64,000 bases of DNA, from contig JBEVJC010000007.1 of NCBI GenBank assembly GCA_040510375.1, forward strand, positions 10,245 through 74,244, given 5' to 3'. The position numbers were made by a program, and so were the translations under genes. The notes beneath the pieces are model-generated. The model was given only the letters and a program-made list of their open reading frames with translations, was not told the DNA's origin and did not search any database. This stretch comes from JBEVJC01 sp040510375. GTDB lineage: Bacteria; Bacteroidota; Bacteroidia; Chitinophagales; Chitinophagaceae. The number at the start of each line of letters is the position of its first letter. The stretch's first letter is position 1. Positions 1 through 9,681 of the stretch are shown one piece after another.

Positions 1-1018
1 TTTTCTGGGCGTCGAAGTTGGACTGCTGTGTATATACTGGTGTCTGGACCCCATTAATGAGCACGTATTCACTGGTTGGCACTTCGGTGTTGTTGACAAA
101 AACATTGTTACGCGCCGCGCTTGAATAGTTGGTGCCCAATGATCCATTCAGCGAAAGAATGGGAAACAGGGTACTCCGGTTTGCGCGGACACCCCGGGCC
201 GCACTTTTAGTTTTAAGATCAACTGATTTAACCAACGCGAATTCTTTAAGGGTCTCAGCATATACTTCCTCTGCTGTACCCTCATATTTTTCTGCAAACT
301 CTGCGTTATCGAGACGCTCCAGTTTCAGGTCAGCACGGTACAATACATTCATCAGTTCGCAAAGCCTGACCTTGGCTGTACCCAACGAGTTGACAGCATT
401 AATAATCGCCAGCTGGTCGTTTGCATACTGACCGCGCAGGTCGTACAGATCGGTGGGCTTTACTGCACCTTCATTATTCAGGATCTCCAGCCGTTCTACC
501 TGTCGAAGTGAAAGTTCGGCCTGCTGGTTCACTTGCCGTAACAGGTCTTCGCTGCGTAACACTTCAAGATAGGCAAGGATCACGCTGATTGTTACGTTGT
601 CCTTGGCCTGTTGCCAGTCCATCCTGGCTGCCTCGAATCCCAGTTCGTTTTGTTTTACTGAATTGCGTAATGCTCCACCGTTGAAAAGGATCACACCACT
701 GTTGACTCCGTAATTGGAGTAGTTGATGGTTTCATTACTGTAGGCATTGGAGAACGGATCGATACTGCGGCCCTGGTTAATACCTGATGTAGTATTGGCA
801 GAAAGATCGGGCAACTGGTTTAGTCTTGCCTGGTTCCAGTTGATTTTCGCAGTCTGCAGCGCAAGCTGGCTTTGTTGTACATCAAGGTTGTTGTTGATAG
901 CAGTCTCCACACACTCCTGCAGCGTAAGCAAACTATCATTAAGTTGGGACTGCTGTGCGTTCATAATCCCCGGCACCACCAGGGCGGAAGAAAGAAGAAA
1001 GGTTAAATACTTTTTCAT
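1..1018 (-). CDS. TolC-family outer membrane efflux channel, C-terminus outside window
   Basis: Reading leftwards from the ATG at 1016-1018 gives an open frame to the window edge of about 339 codons with no stop. It starts with a signal peptide (MKKYLTFLLSSALVVPGIMNA), followed by an LQECVETAINNN segment and the NLDVQQSQLALQTAK and NQARLNQLPDLS helices typical of TolC/OEP proteins. Family members are periplasm-spanning outer membrane trimers that take substrate from a membrane-fusion protein and an inner membrane pump. The gene is the last visible member of the leftward exporter operon, 8 bp after the ATPase stop at 1027. About 100 further residues would be expected, since family proteins are usually 430-480 residues. 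The tail lies beyond position 1, so its completeness cannot be judged. Confidence 0.9.
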   Translation of the reverse strand, partial: MKKYLTFLLSSALVVPGIMNAQQSQLNDSLLTLQECVETAINNNLDVQQSQLALQTAKINWNQARLNQLPDLSANTTSGINQGRSIDPFSNAYSNETINYSNYGVNSGVILFNGGALRNSVKQNELGFEAARMDWQQAKDNVTISVILAYLEVLRSEDLLRQVNQQAELSLRQVERLEILNNEGAVKPTDLYDLRGQYANDQLAIINAVNSLGTAKVRLCELMNVLYRADLKLERLDNAEFAEKYEGTAEEVYAETLKEFALVKSVDLKTKSAARGVRANRSTLFPILSLNGSLGTNYSSAARNNVFVNNTEVPTSEYVLINGVQTPVYTQQSNFDAQK

Positions 1019-1026
1019 GATTTGAT

Positions 1027-1689
1027 TTATTTCTCGACCATCCCGTCGAGCAAGTGAATTACACGGGATCCGTACTCTGCATTTTTTTCCGAATGGGTGA
1101 CCTGGATGATGGTCACTCCTTCCCTGTTAAGTTCCCTGAATAACTGCATGATCTCTTCTCCCTGTTTGGAGTTGAGGTTGCCGGTGGGTTCATCGGCCAG
1201 TAATAGTTTGGGCTTTGCGATCAATGCCCTTGCAATGCCCACCAGTTGCTGTTGCCCGCCCGATAGTTGTGTAGGAAATAAGTCCTTCTTCCCTACTATC
1301 TGGAACCTGTCCAGGATATCGGCCACCATGGCTTTACGTTCTGACGATTTGATGTCCTGGTAAATGAGGGGTGTTTCAATATTTTCATAAACAGTTAGTT
1401 CATCAATCAGGTGATAGGCCTGGAATACAAATCCGATGTATTGTTTATACAGGGCAGATTTTTGTTTGTCCTTCAGTTTGTGTACCGACTCATGAAGAAA
1501 CTGGTATTCCCCTTCATCAAACCCATCGAGCATACCGATGATATTGAGTAAGGTGGATTTGCCCGAGCCCGATGGACCCATGATGGATACAAATTCGCCT
1601 TCATTAATGCGGAGGTTTATGTCTTTTAAAAGAAACGTGCGGTTGCTGCCACTATTGTACCATTTGTAGATATGTTTGAGTTCGACCAT
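1027..1689 (-). CDS. ABC transporter ATP-binding protein, MacB/LolD type (second ATPase of the exporter operon)
   Basis: This 220-residue nucleotide-binding subunit would power the FtsX-like permeases of the same operon. Visible motifs are Walker A GPSGSGKST at 38-46, Q-loop Q90, signature LSGGQ at 142-146, Walker B LLLADEP at 162-168 and the switch histidine in THS near 199, so the fold is intact. The residue after the signature that is normally arginine (QQRVAIARA) is leucine here (QQLVGIARA). The second ATPase of the operon, at 8978-9655, keeps the arginine. The gene lies 20 bp after the permease at 1710 and 8 bp before the TolC gene. Two ATPases in one operon may serve different permeases, but the sequence does not show which pairs with which. 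Confidence 0.93.
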   Translation of the reverse strand: MVELKHIYKWYNSGSNRTFLLKDINLRINEGEFVSIMGPSGSGKSTLLNIIGMLDGFDEGEYQFLHESVHKLKDKQKSALYKQYIGFVFQAYHLIDELTVYENIETPLIYQDIKSSERKAMVADILDRFQIVGKKDLFPTQLSGGQQQLVGIARALIAKPKLLLADEPTGNLNSKQGEEIMQLFRELNREGVTIIQVTHSEKNAEYGSRVIHLLDGMVEK

Positions 1690-1709
1690 AATCTGTTTTA
1701 TTTTTTTTA

Positions 1710-4109
1710 CTATTCAGAACGTAATGAATTAACGGGATTTGCGGTAGCGGCCTTCATGGTCTGCAATACAATCAGCAGGCTTGTGATTATTCCAAGTGCA
1801 AGACTGGCTGTAACAAAGGGGCTGGCAGAGATCCGGATGCGGTATGCATAGTCAGCCAGCCACTGATCCATAATGAGCCAGGCAATTGGACAGGCAAGCA
1901 GGGCTCCTGCAGTGATAATAAGCAGGAAATCTTTCAGGAACAAACGGATAATCGATGACACAGAGGCCCCTACTATTTTCCTGATGCCGATTTCCTTTAC
2001 CCTTTTCTGGATATTCAGGGAAACCAGTCCCACCACACCCAGCAGTGCAATTAATATAGCAAGTCCGCTGGCGAGGCCGGCAGCCTGTTTCAGCCGGATC
2101 TCATTTGTATAGATTTTTTTAAGGGTATCATCCATGAAAGTATATTCGAACGGGGTTCCAGGCAGAGCGGCCGACCATTCCTTTTGCAAGGCAGCAAGCG
2201 AGGCGGCTGTATTGCCCGGTTGGATTTTCAGTGATAAGAAACGATACACCTGAATCATCCGCACATTCATAAATACCGAAGGTTCGATCGGCTGTTGCAT
2301 CGAAGCGAAATGGAAATCGCGCACAACACCTTTGATGATAAGATCACCCGAACCCTGGTTTACTGTCAGTTTGCGGCCAATAGCATCTGCCGCGTCCTTC
2401 CATCCAAAAGCAGCAACTGCTTTTTCATTGATCACTATATCAGACGCATTGTAAGGTGTTTCAAAAAACTTACCCGCCACCAATGGCAGCTTGTAGGTAT
2501 CTGCATAGTATTGGTCGGTCGACAGTGTCGTTACTGAAATAGCATTCACAGAATCCGTTCCGGGTTGCCGCATCTGGACGGTGTTCAGGTTATTCCCGTT
2601 GGGAATCTCATACGATACAGATGCTCCGGCCACCTGTGGTAACCGGGCAAAACGGTCGCGGATGCGCTCCACTTTTTCCACACCCGCCGCGCTCCAGTCG
2701 CGCGGAAGCTGCGCCGATACCACAAACTCTTTGTCATAACCCAGGTCCTTTCCGAAAAACAGTTCTATCTGGCGCGAGATAATAATGGCCGATGAAAAAA
2801 CGATTGCTGCCAGGCAGAACTGGAAACCAATAAGTGAACGGCGCAACCAGCGGTTTTCACCTACTGTACCGAGTTTGCCTTTAAGGGAATTTATTGAATT
2901 CAATCCACCAAGTACAAAGGCCGGATAAATCCCTGCAATGAGACCGACAACCAGGGCAAACATTACCGGAATGGCCAGATATGAAACCGGAAAAACAAAC
3001 AGGGAAGGAATGTTTTTTCCAAGAATAGAATTAAACATGGGCCGGGCCAGGATGTACAGCCCAAGTGCCACGACCGTAGCAAGAAGCACGATCAGCACGG
3101 ATTCTGTAAGGAACTGGCCAATGAGCTGCGATTTTTTTCCACCCAGTGTTTTCCGTACTCCGATCTCCCGCATACGGCGTCCGGCCTGGCTGATGGACAG
3201 GTTTACGAAATTGATAATGGCCATTCCCAGGATAAACAGGGCGATTGCCGAAAGCGTATAAATCATCTTCTGCACAAGGCCGTTCTCCATAACCAGGTAA
3301 TAATCACTCATGGGTACCAGGTAGGGAGTAAGGTTGGAAGAGATGTCACTGATGGTATTGGCAGTTACAAGTTGTTTCATCGCTTTTTCTGCCAACGCGG
3401 GACTGGTTCCCGGCTGGAGTTCCAGGTATTGCACCACATACTGGTTATTCCATCGCTCTATATCGCGGTTAAAAAAAGAGAGGGTATTAAGTGGTATGTA
3501 AAACTGGTTGTCATTGGAACTGTTTACTTCCGTCACGCTGTTGCGAACCGGCTTTGCCAGCACGCCTGTGATCTGGAAATCCCTCCTGGTTCCATTAAAG
3601 CTTTCGATATTCAGGGTTTCCCCGATAATATCTGTTCTCCCGAAATATTTCCGCGCCATATTTTCACTGATCACCAGTGAGAATGGTTCCCTTAACGCAG
3701 TGGATATATTTCCCTGTATCAAATTAAATCCGAACATCTGCAGGAATGTGCTGTCGCCAATCTGTAATCCCTCGCGAAAAGCCTTATCCCCTTTTGACAC
3801 CGTGGAGGTTACTCCATCCCAACGATAGTAATTTTTTACAAGGTCGGGAAACTGGCGTTTCATTTCCCTGGCAAGCGGACCCACACTAGTGAGAGGCAAT
3901 CCCATACTTTCCGTCTTCCACTTACTTTCTACTTTATATAATTGCCCAACATTCTTCAGACCCGAATTCACGCTTAGTTCTTCCCTGACATAGGCTGCAA
4001 TCAGCAGGCTGAAAGCGATGCCGGCAGCGAGTCCCAGGATATTGATCAGCGAAAACAATTTCTGTTTCCGGAGCGAGCGCCAACCTATGATAAAATATTG
4101 TTTAAGCAT
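1710..4109 (-). CDS. Two-module MacB/FtsX-like ABC transporter permease
   Basis: A 799-residue inner membrane protein with two copies of the MacB periplasmic core plus FtsX membrane module. The first transmembrane helix is at about 20-42, then a periplasmic domain to about 285, three helices between 285 and 400, a helix near 430, a second periplasmic domain to about 680 and three C-terminal helices. The FtsX-type coupling segments GVRKTLGGKK and GIRKIVGAS precede the membrane clusters and would contact the ATPase. The C-terminus NPVNSLRSE matches the endings of the next two permeases. Type VII ABC systems of this kind do mechanical work across the periplasm, as in MacB and LolCDE, rather than passing substrate through the inner membrane. 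It is third in line of three tandem permeases; 34 bp separate it from the preceding one. Confidence 0.92.
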   Translation of the reverse strand: MLKQYFIIGWRSLRKQKLFSLINILGLAAGIAFSLLIAAYVREELSVNSGLKNVGQLYKVESKWKTESMGLPLTSVGPLAREMKRQFPDLVKNYYRWDGVTSTVSKGDKAFREGLQIGDSTFLQMFGFNLIQGNISTALREPFSLVISENMARKYFGRTDIIGETLNIESFNGTRRDFQITGVLAKPVRNSVTEVNSSNDNQFYIPLNTLSFFNRDIERWNNQYVVQYLELQPGTSPALAEKAMKQLVTANTISDISSNLTPYLVPMSDYYLVMENGLVQKMIYTLSAIALFILGMAIINFVNLSISQAGRRMREIGVRKTLGGKKSQLIGQFLTESVLIVLLATVVALGLYILARPMFNSILGKNIPSLFVFPVSYLAIPVMFALVVGLIAGIYPAFVLGGLNSINSLKGKLGTVGENRWLRRSLIGFQFCLAAIVFSSAIIISRQIELFFGKDLGYDKEFVVSAQLPRDWSAAGVEKVERIRDRFARLPQVAGASVSYEIPNGNNLNTVQMRQPGTDSVNAISVTTLSTDQYYADTYKLPLVAGKFFETPYNASDIVINEKAVAAFGWKDAADAIGRKLTVNQGSGDLIIKGVVRDFHFASMQQPIEPSVFMNVRMIQVYRFLSLKIQPGNTAASLAALQKEWSAALPGTPFEYTFMDDTLKKIYTNEIRLKQAAGLASGLAILIALLGVVGLVSLNIQKRVKEIGIRKIVGASVSSIIRLFLKDFLLIITAGALLACPIAWLIMDQWLADYAYRIRISASPFVTASLALGIITSLLIVLQTMKAATANPVNSLRSE

Positions 4110-4143
4110 ATTTGATATTTAACCGATCCATTCTACAGATGAA

Positions 4144-6516
4144 CTATTCCGTTCTCAGGCTCTTTACAGGATTTGACATGGATGCATTAAGTGCCTGTAT
4201 ACCTACAGTAAGCAGGGCCACCGCTAAAGTAACCAGGCAGGATAACGGAAAAATCCACCAGTAACCCGGCACCTGGTAGGCAAATCCCTGCAACCAGGTA
4301 TTGGCGGCATACCAGGCCAGAGGCAGTGCAATAAAAAATGCGATCAGCACCAGTAACAGGAAGCTGCCCGATACAAGTCGCGAGATCTGGAATACAGATG
4401 CACCCAATACTTTACGGACACCGATCTCTTTAATCCGGCGGCGGATGGAAATGGTGGCCAGTCCAAACAAACCGATACAGGAAATAAAAATGGTAATGAC
4501 CGCTGCGAAACTGATAATCGATTTCCAGCGTAGTTCATTTTCGTAATTGGCAAAATTGAGATCCTGTTTGTAAGCATAGTCGAACGGATGATAAGGCACG
4601 AGTTGTTTAACTATTTTCTCAATAGCAGAGATCGTAGCCACCTGGTTTTCCGGGCGGATCCTTAACATGAACTGACCGAAATGTAATTTGGGATCGGTCG
4701 AAAAAACCTGGGGCATGATCTTCGCCTTGAGCGATTCAAAGTGATAGTCCCTGACAACGCCGATTACTTCAAGCTGGTCGGGACCCTGGTTCAGCATGAT
4801 CTTCTGCCCGATCGGATCCTTCCATCCTGCTGCCTTTACATAACTTTCGTTTACCAGTACCGAATGGGTGGAATCAGCAGGAAAATCGGGTGAGAAATTA
4901 CGGCCCATCAATACCGGTACCTGTAGTGTTGGCAGATAGGATTCATCTATATGATCATACATGACATCAATATCCTTATTGTTGGCGGTTGAACGGGTAA
5001 CCCATATTCCGTTCATCCTTGGTGCGGCCATTTCAACTCCGGGCAACTTACTGAATTCCTGTTTGAACAGCGCCATCAGTTTTTTATCACCGTTACGGTT
5101 AACGGTTACTTCAAGCAGGTTCTGGTCGTTATATCCAAGTTCTTTATGGGTAAGATAATCGAACTGCGCATATACGAAAAGGGTACCGATAATCAGGAAG
5201 GTGGAGAGGGCAAACTGCAGGACAACCAGGCTACGTGATAAATAATTTTTCCCCGCATTTGTTCCGCGGTTGTATAAAGTTTTTACGGGATCAAAGCCCG
5301 ACAACACCAGTGCCGGATAAAAACCCGCAATGAACGCTGTAACAAGGAACAGTCCGATATAACCCAGTACCAGCGTGGGGTCCATCAGGTACCCCAGGCT
5401 CAGGTGTTTGTTGGCCAGTTCGTTGAAAGTAGGAAGGATCAGCAGGGCGATACCAATTGCCAGCAGAAACGCAAGTGCACAAAGCAGGAACGATTCTCCC
5501 AGGAACTGGATCATCAGCTGGCGACGTTGTCCGCCCACTACTTTACGGATACCGATCTCTTTTGCACGACGTAACGATTGTGCGATGGTAAGATTGATAA
5601 AATTAATACAGGCAATTACCAGGATGAACAAGGCAATCCCCGTCAGGATATACGAGTATACCGGATCGCTTGCATTACTGGTTGCGCGCATAGTTGGATC
5701 CAGGTGCATATCGGGAAAGGCCTGCAATCCCCAGGTGAAACTTCCCACACCCATCGCTTTCATTTCTTCGATCTCCTTTGCGTTAGCCCTGGCATAATGC
5801 GCCCTCATTTTATGGGTAACCGAAGTGATGTCCGCATTTTTTTCCAGCAACAGGTAGGTGGGATATGACAACCAGCTCCAGGTATAATCAGGTTCTTTCT
5901 GTTCACGGTATTTAAAAGGAAGGACCATATCAAACTGGATGGTGGAATTCTGCGGTGCCCGTTTTGCTACTGCGGTAACGGTGAAGGGTTGAAATGTATC
6001 ACTGATCTCCAGTTCAATGTTTTTACCTGTTGCATCAATACTCCCAAAATATTTTATTGCGGCATCTTCGGATAGAACAACAGAATGCAGGTCGTTCAAT
6101 GCCACCTGCGGATTCCCGGATCGCAACGGGAAGGAAAACAAGGTAAAAAAGTTGTTGTCAGCCCAGAGCACTTTCTGGCGGTAAGTATCCTGACCCTTCC
6201 GTGTAAGTGAATTCGTTTCCTGCACCCGTACAAATTCTTTTATTTCGGGGATCGCGGCTTTAAACGAAGGACCCTGTACCATGGCCGATGCGCCTATTTT
6301 ATTTTCACGGCCATCCTTTTCGCGGATCTCGCAGGTGATGCGGTATAACTGACCGGCATTTCCCTGGAACCTGTCGAAAGTCATTTCGTCTTTTGCATAC
6401 AGGAAGATCAGCATACAGCAGGCGAGACCAATACCAAGACCGGTAATATGGATGAAACTGAAAACCTTGTTTTTTGTCAGGGTCCGGAACGCGATTTTGA
6501 AATAATTCCTAATCAT
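4144..6516 (-). CDS. Two-module MacB/FtsX-like ABC transporter permease
   Basis: I use the ATG at 6514-6516 (MIRNYFKIAFRTLTKNK), giving 790 residues. A longer frame to 6570 would overlap the end of the previous permease and adds a tail without similarity to its paralogues. The layout is the same as its neighbours: an N-terminal helix at about 20-42, periplasmic core, three helices, a second half starting near 425 and three helices at the end. FtsX coupling motifs GIRKVVGGQRRQ and GVRKVLGAS are present, and the C-terminus is NPVKSLRTE. It would act in the inner membrane with one or both operon ATPases and the fusion protein and TolC. It is clearly paralogous to the flanking permeases but diverged in the periplasmic parts, which suggests different partners or substrates. 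Confidence 0.92.
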   Translation of the reverse strand: MIRNYFKIAFRTLTKNKVFSFIHITGLGIGLACCMLIFLYAKDEMTFDRFQGNAGQLYRITCEIREKDGRENKIGASAMVQGPSFKAAIPEIKEFVRVQETNSLTRKGQDTYRQKVLWADNNFFTLFSFPLRSGNPQVALNDLHSVVLSEDAAIKYFGSIDATGKNIELEISDTFQPFTVTAVAKRAPQNSTIQFDMVLPFKYREQKEPDYTWSWLSYPTYLLLEKNADITSVTHKMRAHYARANAKEIEEMKAMGVGSFTWGLQAFPDMHLDPTMRATSNASDPVYSYILTGIALFILVIACINFINLTIAQSLRRAKEIGIRKVVGGQRRQLMIQFLGESFLLCALAFLLAIGIALLILPTFNELANKHLSLGYLMDPTLVLGYIGLFLVTAFIAGFYPALVLSGFDPVKTLYNRGTNAGKNYLSRSLVVLQFALSTFLIIGTLFVYAQFDYLTHKELGYNDQNLLEVTVNRNGDKKLMALFKQEFSKLPGVEMAAPRMNGIWVTRSTANNKDIDVMYDHIDESYLPTLQVPVLMGRNFSPDFPADSTHSVLVNESYVKAAGWKDPIGQKIMLNQGPDQLEVIGVVRDYHFESLKAKIMPQVFSTDPKLHFGQFMLRIRPENQVATISAIEKIVKQLVPYHPFDYAYKQDLNFANYENELRWKSIISFAAVITIFISCIGLFGLATISIRRRIKEIGVRKVLGASVFQISRLVSGSFLLLVLIAFFIALPLAWYAANTWLQGFAYQVPGYWWIFPLSCLVTLAVALLTVGIQALNASMSNPVKSLRTE

Positions 6517-6535
6517 GGAAATGCTTTTTTTAATA

Positions 6536-8950
6536 TTATTCGTTGCGGAGGCTTTTAACCGGGTTGGCAAGTGCAGCCTGGACGGATTTATATCCCACCG
6601 TCATCCAGGCGATGGCCATGGACACAAGGATGGCAATTCCAAAAATGCCGGCACCCACTTCAATCTTATAACTGAAATTCTGGAGCCATTTATTCATGAA
6701 CAGCCATGCAAGTGGTGCGGCCAGTACAAATGCAATGATCACCAGCAGTGTAAATTCTTTCGAGAATAAAATCACGATCTGTGTAACACTGGCACCAAGT
6801 GTTTTCCTGATGCCTACTTCACGGGTACGCTGGATGGCCATGAAGGATACCAGTCCATATAAGCCAAGACAGGAAATGAAGATGGCAATGCCCGCGAAAA
6901 TCTTGTAGAGTAAGGCCAGCTGGTCTTCCTGGCAATAAAAATCAGCAATCCGTTCATCCATAAAGGCACTGGTATTGGCATATTCGGGGAAGAATTCATT
7001 CCATTTGCCCTGGACAAACGTTGTGCTTGTTTTGATATTATTCCCGCTCATCTTGATTCCTGTTGAAGCATAGACCTCTTTCCATGGTGCGATTGCAAGC
7101 GGTACCATGTTATCACGCATGGAACCGGTCCGGAAGTCTTTCACCACCCCCAGGATTGGCTTCCATGGCCTTCCTCCTATCCGTAAATCTTTTCCGATAA
7201 CTGAAGATGCATCCGTAATTCCCAATTTTTTTAACAGGGTTTCATTGACGACTATCCCATTGATCGTATCACTATCCGGATAACCATGACCCGCAAGAAA
7301 CCCGATACCGTATGTTTTGAAGTAGTCATGGTCGGCGAATTTGAGGAACAGGCTGAAGGTTTCATCATCCTTATGGTCAAAGGCAAAATTGTTCGACCAG
7401 TTATTATCGGATGCCGGCACGTCACTGCTGAAGCTGACCATTTTTATATCGGGATTGGAGAGCAGTGAAGCTTTGAAGGCTTTCTGGCGCGACTGTATAA
7501 GGCTGTCATTGGTAGCGTTCAGTACCAGCACGGCATCTTTATTAAACCCGATATCTGCACTTTTGATCGCATTCATTTGTGTAATGGCCACGATGGTTCC
7601 GATAATCAGTGCCTGCGAAATTGTAAACTGCGTAACCACCAGCACCCGGCGAAGTGATACACCTCCTACCGAAGCGGAACTGAATTTATTTTTTAATGCA
7701 AGCAGCGGTTTAAATCCGGAGACCACGAGTGCAGGATAAAATCCGGCAAGAAGAGTGACGATTAATCCAAGCAGCAAGCTGAACAGCATAACCTGTCCAT
7801 TGAAGATGGAAAGATCTTCGGAAATAGTGGCCACGTATTTGACATAGGGAAGGCATAGTGCGGCAAGCGCCAGCCCGAGTATTATGGAAATAAAGACGAT
7901 TACCGCTGTCTCTCCCATTATTTGTCCGAAGAGATTGCGGCGTCTTCCCCCAAGTACTTTGCGGATCCCGATCTCTTTTGACCGGTTGATTGCCTGGGCG
8001 GTTGACATGTTCACAAAATTGATACAGGCCATGAGGATGATAAACACACCTACCAGGGAAAGCGTCCACAGGGTACCTTTATTAACGGTATGGTCACCGA
8101 AATGATCAACCGCTGCATTATAGTGGATATCGGTCAGGGGCTGCAGGCGATTGGTCTTGGTAGGTATTGAACTATTGGAATAATGTTTCCTGCTGAAGGC
8201 CTCCAGCTGCTTGTCGACCGTTGCCGCATCTATATTTTCAGGCAACCGCATGAAGATCTGGAAACTGCTGCTGAGGTTACCCCAGTCGTTTTCATACCCA
8301 TACAGCTCAGGATTGTTTTTACTGGTGATAAGCGATGGAACCACGCTGAGAGGGAAGCTGGTATTGACCGGTACATTTTTGAGAATTCCGGTTACTTTAA
8401 GAGTCAGGACATTATCAAGCAGGATATATTGGCCGATTGCTTCTTTCCAGTTACCAAAATATTTGATGGCCATGTCTTCGGTCAGTGCCACTACGTTCGG
8501 TTCATTAAGTAATGCCGGGGAACCACTGATCCATTCAAATGGAAATACACTGAAGAACTGCGGGTCGGCAAACATCAGACCCTGGCCTTCGATATATTTT
8601 TTTTCGGATGGTTTGTTCGGATCCTTACCAAGTACAGTGACCTGGCCACCACTATGATCCTGCAACGCGCCTGTAGTGATCTGGGGGAAGTCGGTCCGCA
8701 GCGCATCAAGTGCCGGCACGGGTGCGCCTGCATGGTCATGTGTGTTTTCGGGTCGTGCAATCCTGGTCACCACATGATAAATATGTTCATTGCCCGGAAT
8801 AAAACGATCATAACTCATTTCATACTTCACCACCAGGAACAGTATGATACAGGAAGCAATTCCGACGGCCAGGCCTGAGATATTGATAAAGGCAAAGGCG
8901 CGGTGCCGGACGAGATTACGAAAGGCCGTGACTATATAGTTCCTGATCAT
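6536..8950 (-). CDS. Two-module MacB/FtsX-like ABC transporter permease
   Basis: An 804-residue membrane protein starting MIRNYIVTAFRNLVRHR, the same N-terminal signature as the next permease. It has an N-terminal transmembrane helix (FINISGLAVGIASCIILFLV), a first periplasmic core to about 285, three helices, a second core at about 450-690 and three C-terminal helices ending NPVKSLRNE. Coupling helices GIRKVLGGRRRN and GVRKTLGASVTQ precede the two membrane clusters (GVR is written GIRK/GIRK in the actual sequence: EVGIRKTLGAS). It is the first of the three permeases to be transcribed, 27 bp after the ATPase at 8978, and 19 bp before the next permease. The family is MacB-like type VII ABC transporters; the substrate is unknown. 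Confidence 0.92.
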   Translation of the reverse strand: MIRNYIVTAFRNLVRHRAFAFINISGLAVGIASCIILFLVVKYEMSYDRFIPGNEHIYHVVTRIARPENTHDHAGAPVPALDALRTDFPQITTGALQDHSGGQVTVLGKDPNKPSEKKYIEGQGLMFADPQFFSVFPFEWISGSPALLNEPNVVALTEDMAIKYFGNWKEAIGQYILLDNVLTLKVTGILKNVPVNTSFPLSVVPSLITSKNNPELYGYENDWGNLSSSFQIFMRLPENIDAATVDKQLEAFSRKHYSNSSIPTKTNRLQPLTDIHYNAAVDHFGDHTVNKGTLWTLSLVGVFIILMACINFVNMSTAQAINRSKEIGIRKVLGGRRRNLFGQIMGETAVIVFISIILGLALAALCLPYVKYVATISEDLSIFNGQVMLFSLLLGLIVTLLAGFYPALVVSGFKPLLALKNKFSSASVGGVSLRRVLVVTQFTISQALIIGTIVAITQMNAIKSADIGFNKDAVLVLNATNDSLIQSRQKAFKASLLSNPDIKMVSFSSDVPASDNNWSNNFAFDHKDDETFSLFLKFADHDYFKTYGIGFLAGHGYPDSDTINGIVVNETLLKKLGITDASSVIGKDLRIGGRPWKPILGVVKDFRTGSMRDNMVPLAIAPWKEVYASTGIKMSGNNIKTSTTFVQGKWNEFFPEYANTSAFMDERIADFYCQEDQLALLYKIFAGIAIFISCLGLYGLVSFMAIQRTREVGIRKTLGASVTQIVILFSKEFTLLVIIAFVLAAPLAWLFMNKWLQNFSYKIEVGAGIFGIAILVSMAIAWMTVGYKSVQAALANPVKSLRNE

Positions 8951-8977
8951 AAAGACTGGTTAGTTGTTGAAGAAAGG

Positions 8978-9655
8978 TTATACCATAATATTCTGGAGCA
9001 CCGTCTGGCCATCAAGCATACGGATGATCCGGTGACTGTACCGCGCATCATGTTCACTATGTGTAACCATTACGATGGTTGTGCCCTGTTCGTTAAGTTC
9101 GGTAAGCATCTGCATTACTTCATTACCATTACTGGAGTCGAGGTTACCGGTTGGTTCATCCGCAAGGATCAGTTTGGGTTCGTTCACCACGGCCCTGGCC
9201 ACGGCCACCCGCTGTTGTTGTCCACCTGAAAGCTGCTGTGGGTAATGATTACGGCGATGCATAATCTGCACCTTATTCAACACTTCATCCACCTTCTTTT
9301 TCCGTTCAGCTGCTTTTACGCCTGTATAGATCAGTGGCAGCTCCACGTTTTCAAAAACGGTCAGTTCATCAATCAGGTTGAAGCTCTGGAACACGAATCC
9401 GATATTGTGTTTGCGCAGGTCGGCCCTTTTACGCTCGTTGAAATTCACTACTTCGATGCCATTGAAAACAAAACTTCCCGTATCGGCATCGTCCAGCAGT
9501 CCGAGAATATTAAGCAGTGTTGATTTACCACAACCTGATGGCCCCATTACAGCAACGAACTCGCCTTGTTTAACTTCCAGTGAGAGTTTGTTCAGTGCAA
9601 TGGTCTCCACTTCTTCAGTGCGGTAGACTTTTTCGAGATTGGTAATTTTGATCAT
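8978..9655 (-). CDS. ABC transporter ATP-binding protein, MacB/LolD type (first ATPase of the exporter operon)
   Basis: A 225-residue ATPase with all canonical motifs: Walker A GPSGCGKST at 38-46, Q-loop in FVFQSFNLI, signature LSGGQQQRVAVARA, Walker B LILADEPTG and the switch histidine in VTHSEHD. It should energise the permeases that follow it. Unlike the second ATPase of the operon it has the canonical arginine after LSGGQQQ. Its position directly before the three permeases makes it the more likely general motor of the complex, but this is inference. It is followed after 27 bp by the first permease and preceded by a 59-residue small ORF. Confidence 0.94.
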   Translation of the reverse strand: MIKITNLEKVYRTEEVETIALNKLSLEVKQGEFVAVMGPSGCGKSTLLNILGLLDDADTGSFVFNGIEVVNFNERKRADLRKHNIGFVFQSFNLIDELTVFENVELPLIYTGVKAAERKKKVDEVLNKVQIMHRRNHYPQQLSGGQQQRVAVARAVVNEPKLILADEPTGNLDSSNGNEVMQMLTELNEQGTTIVMVTHSEHDARYSHRIIRMLDGQTVLQNIMV

Positions 9656-9681
9656 TGTTTCTTATTTAAATACGGGCTTGT

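Noticed and set aside
4144..6570. Longer start for the middle permease at 6570
   Set aside because: It overlaps the preceding permease stop, adds 18 residues without similarity, and the paralogue begins MIRNY at the shorter start.
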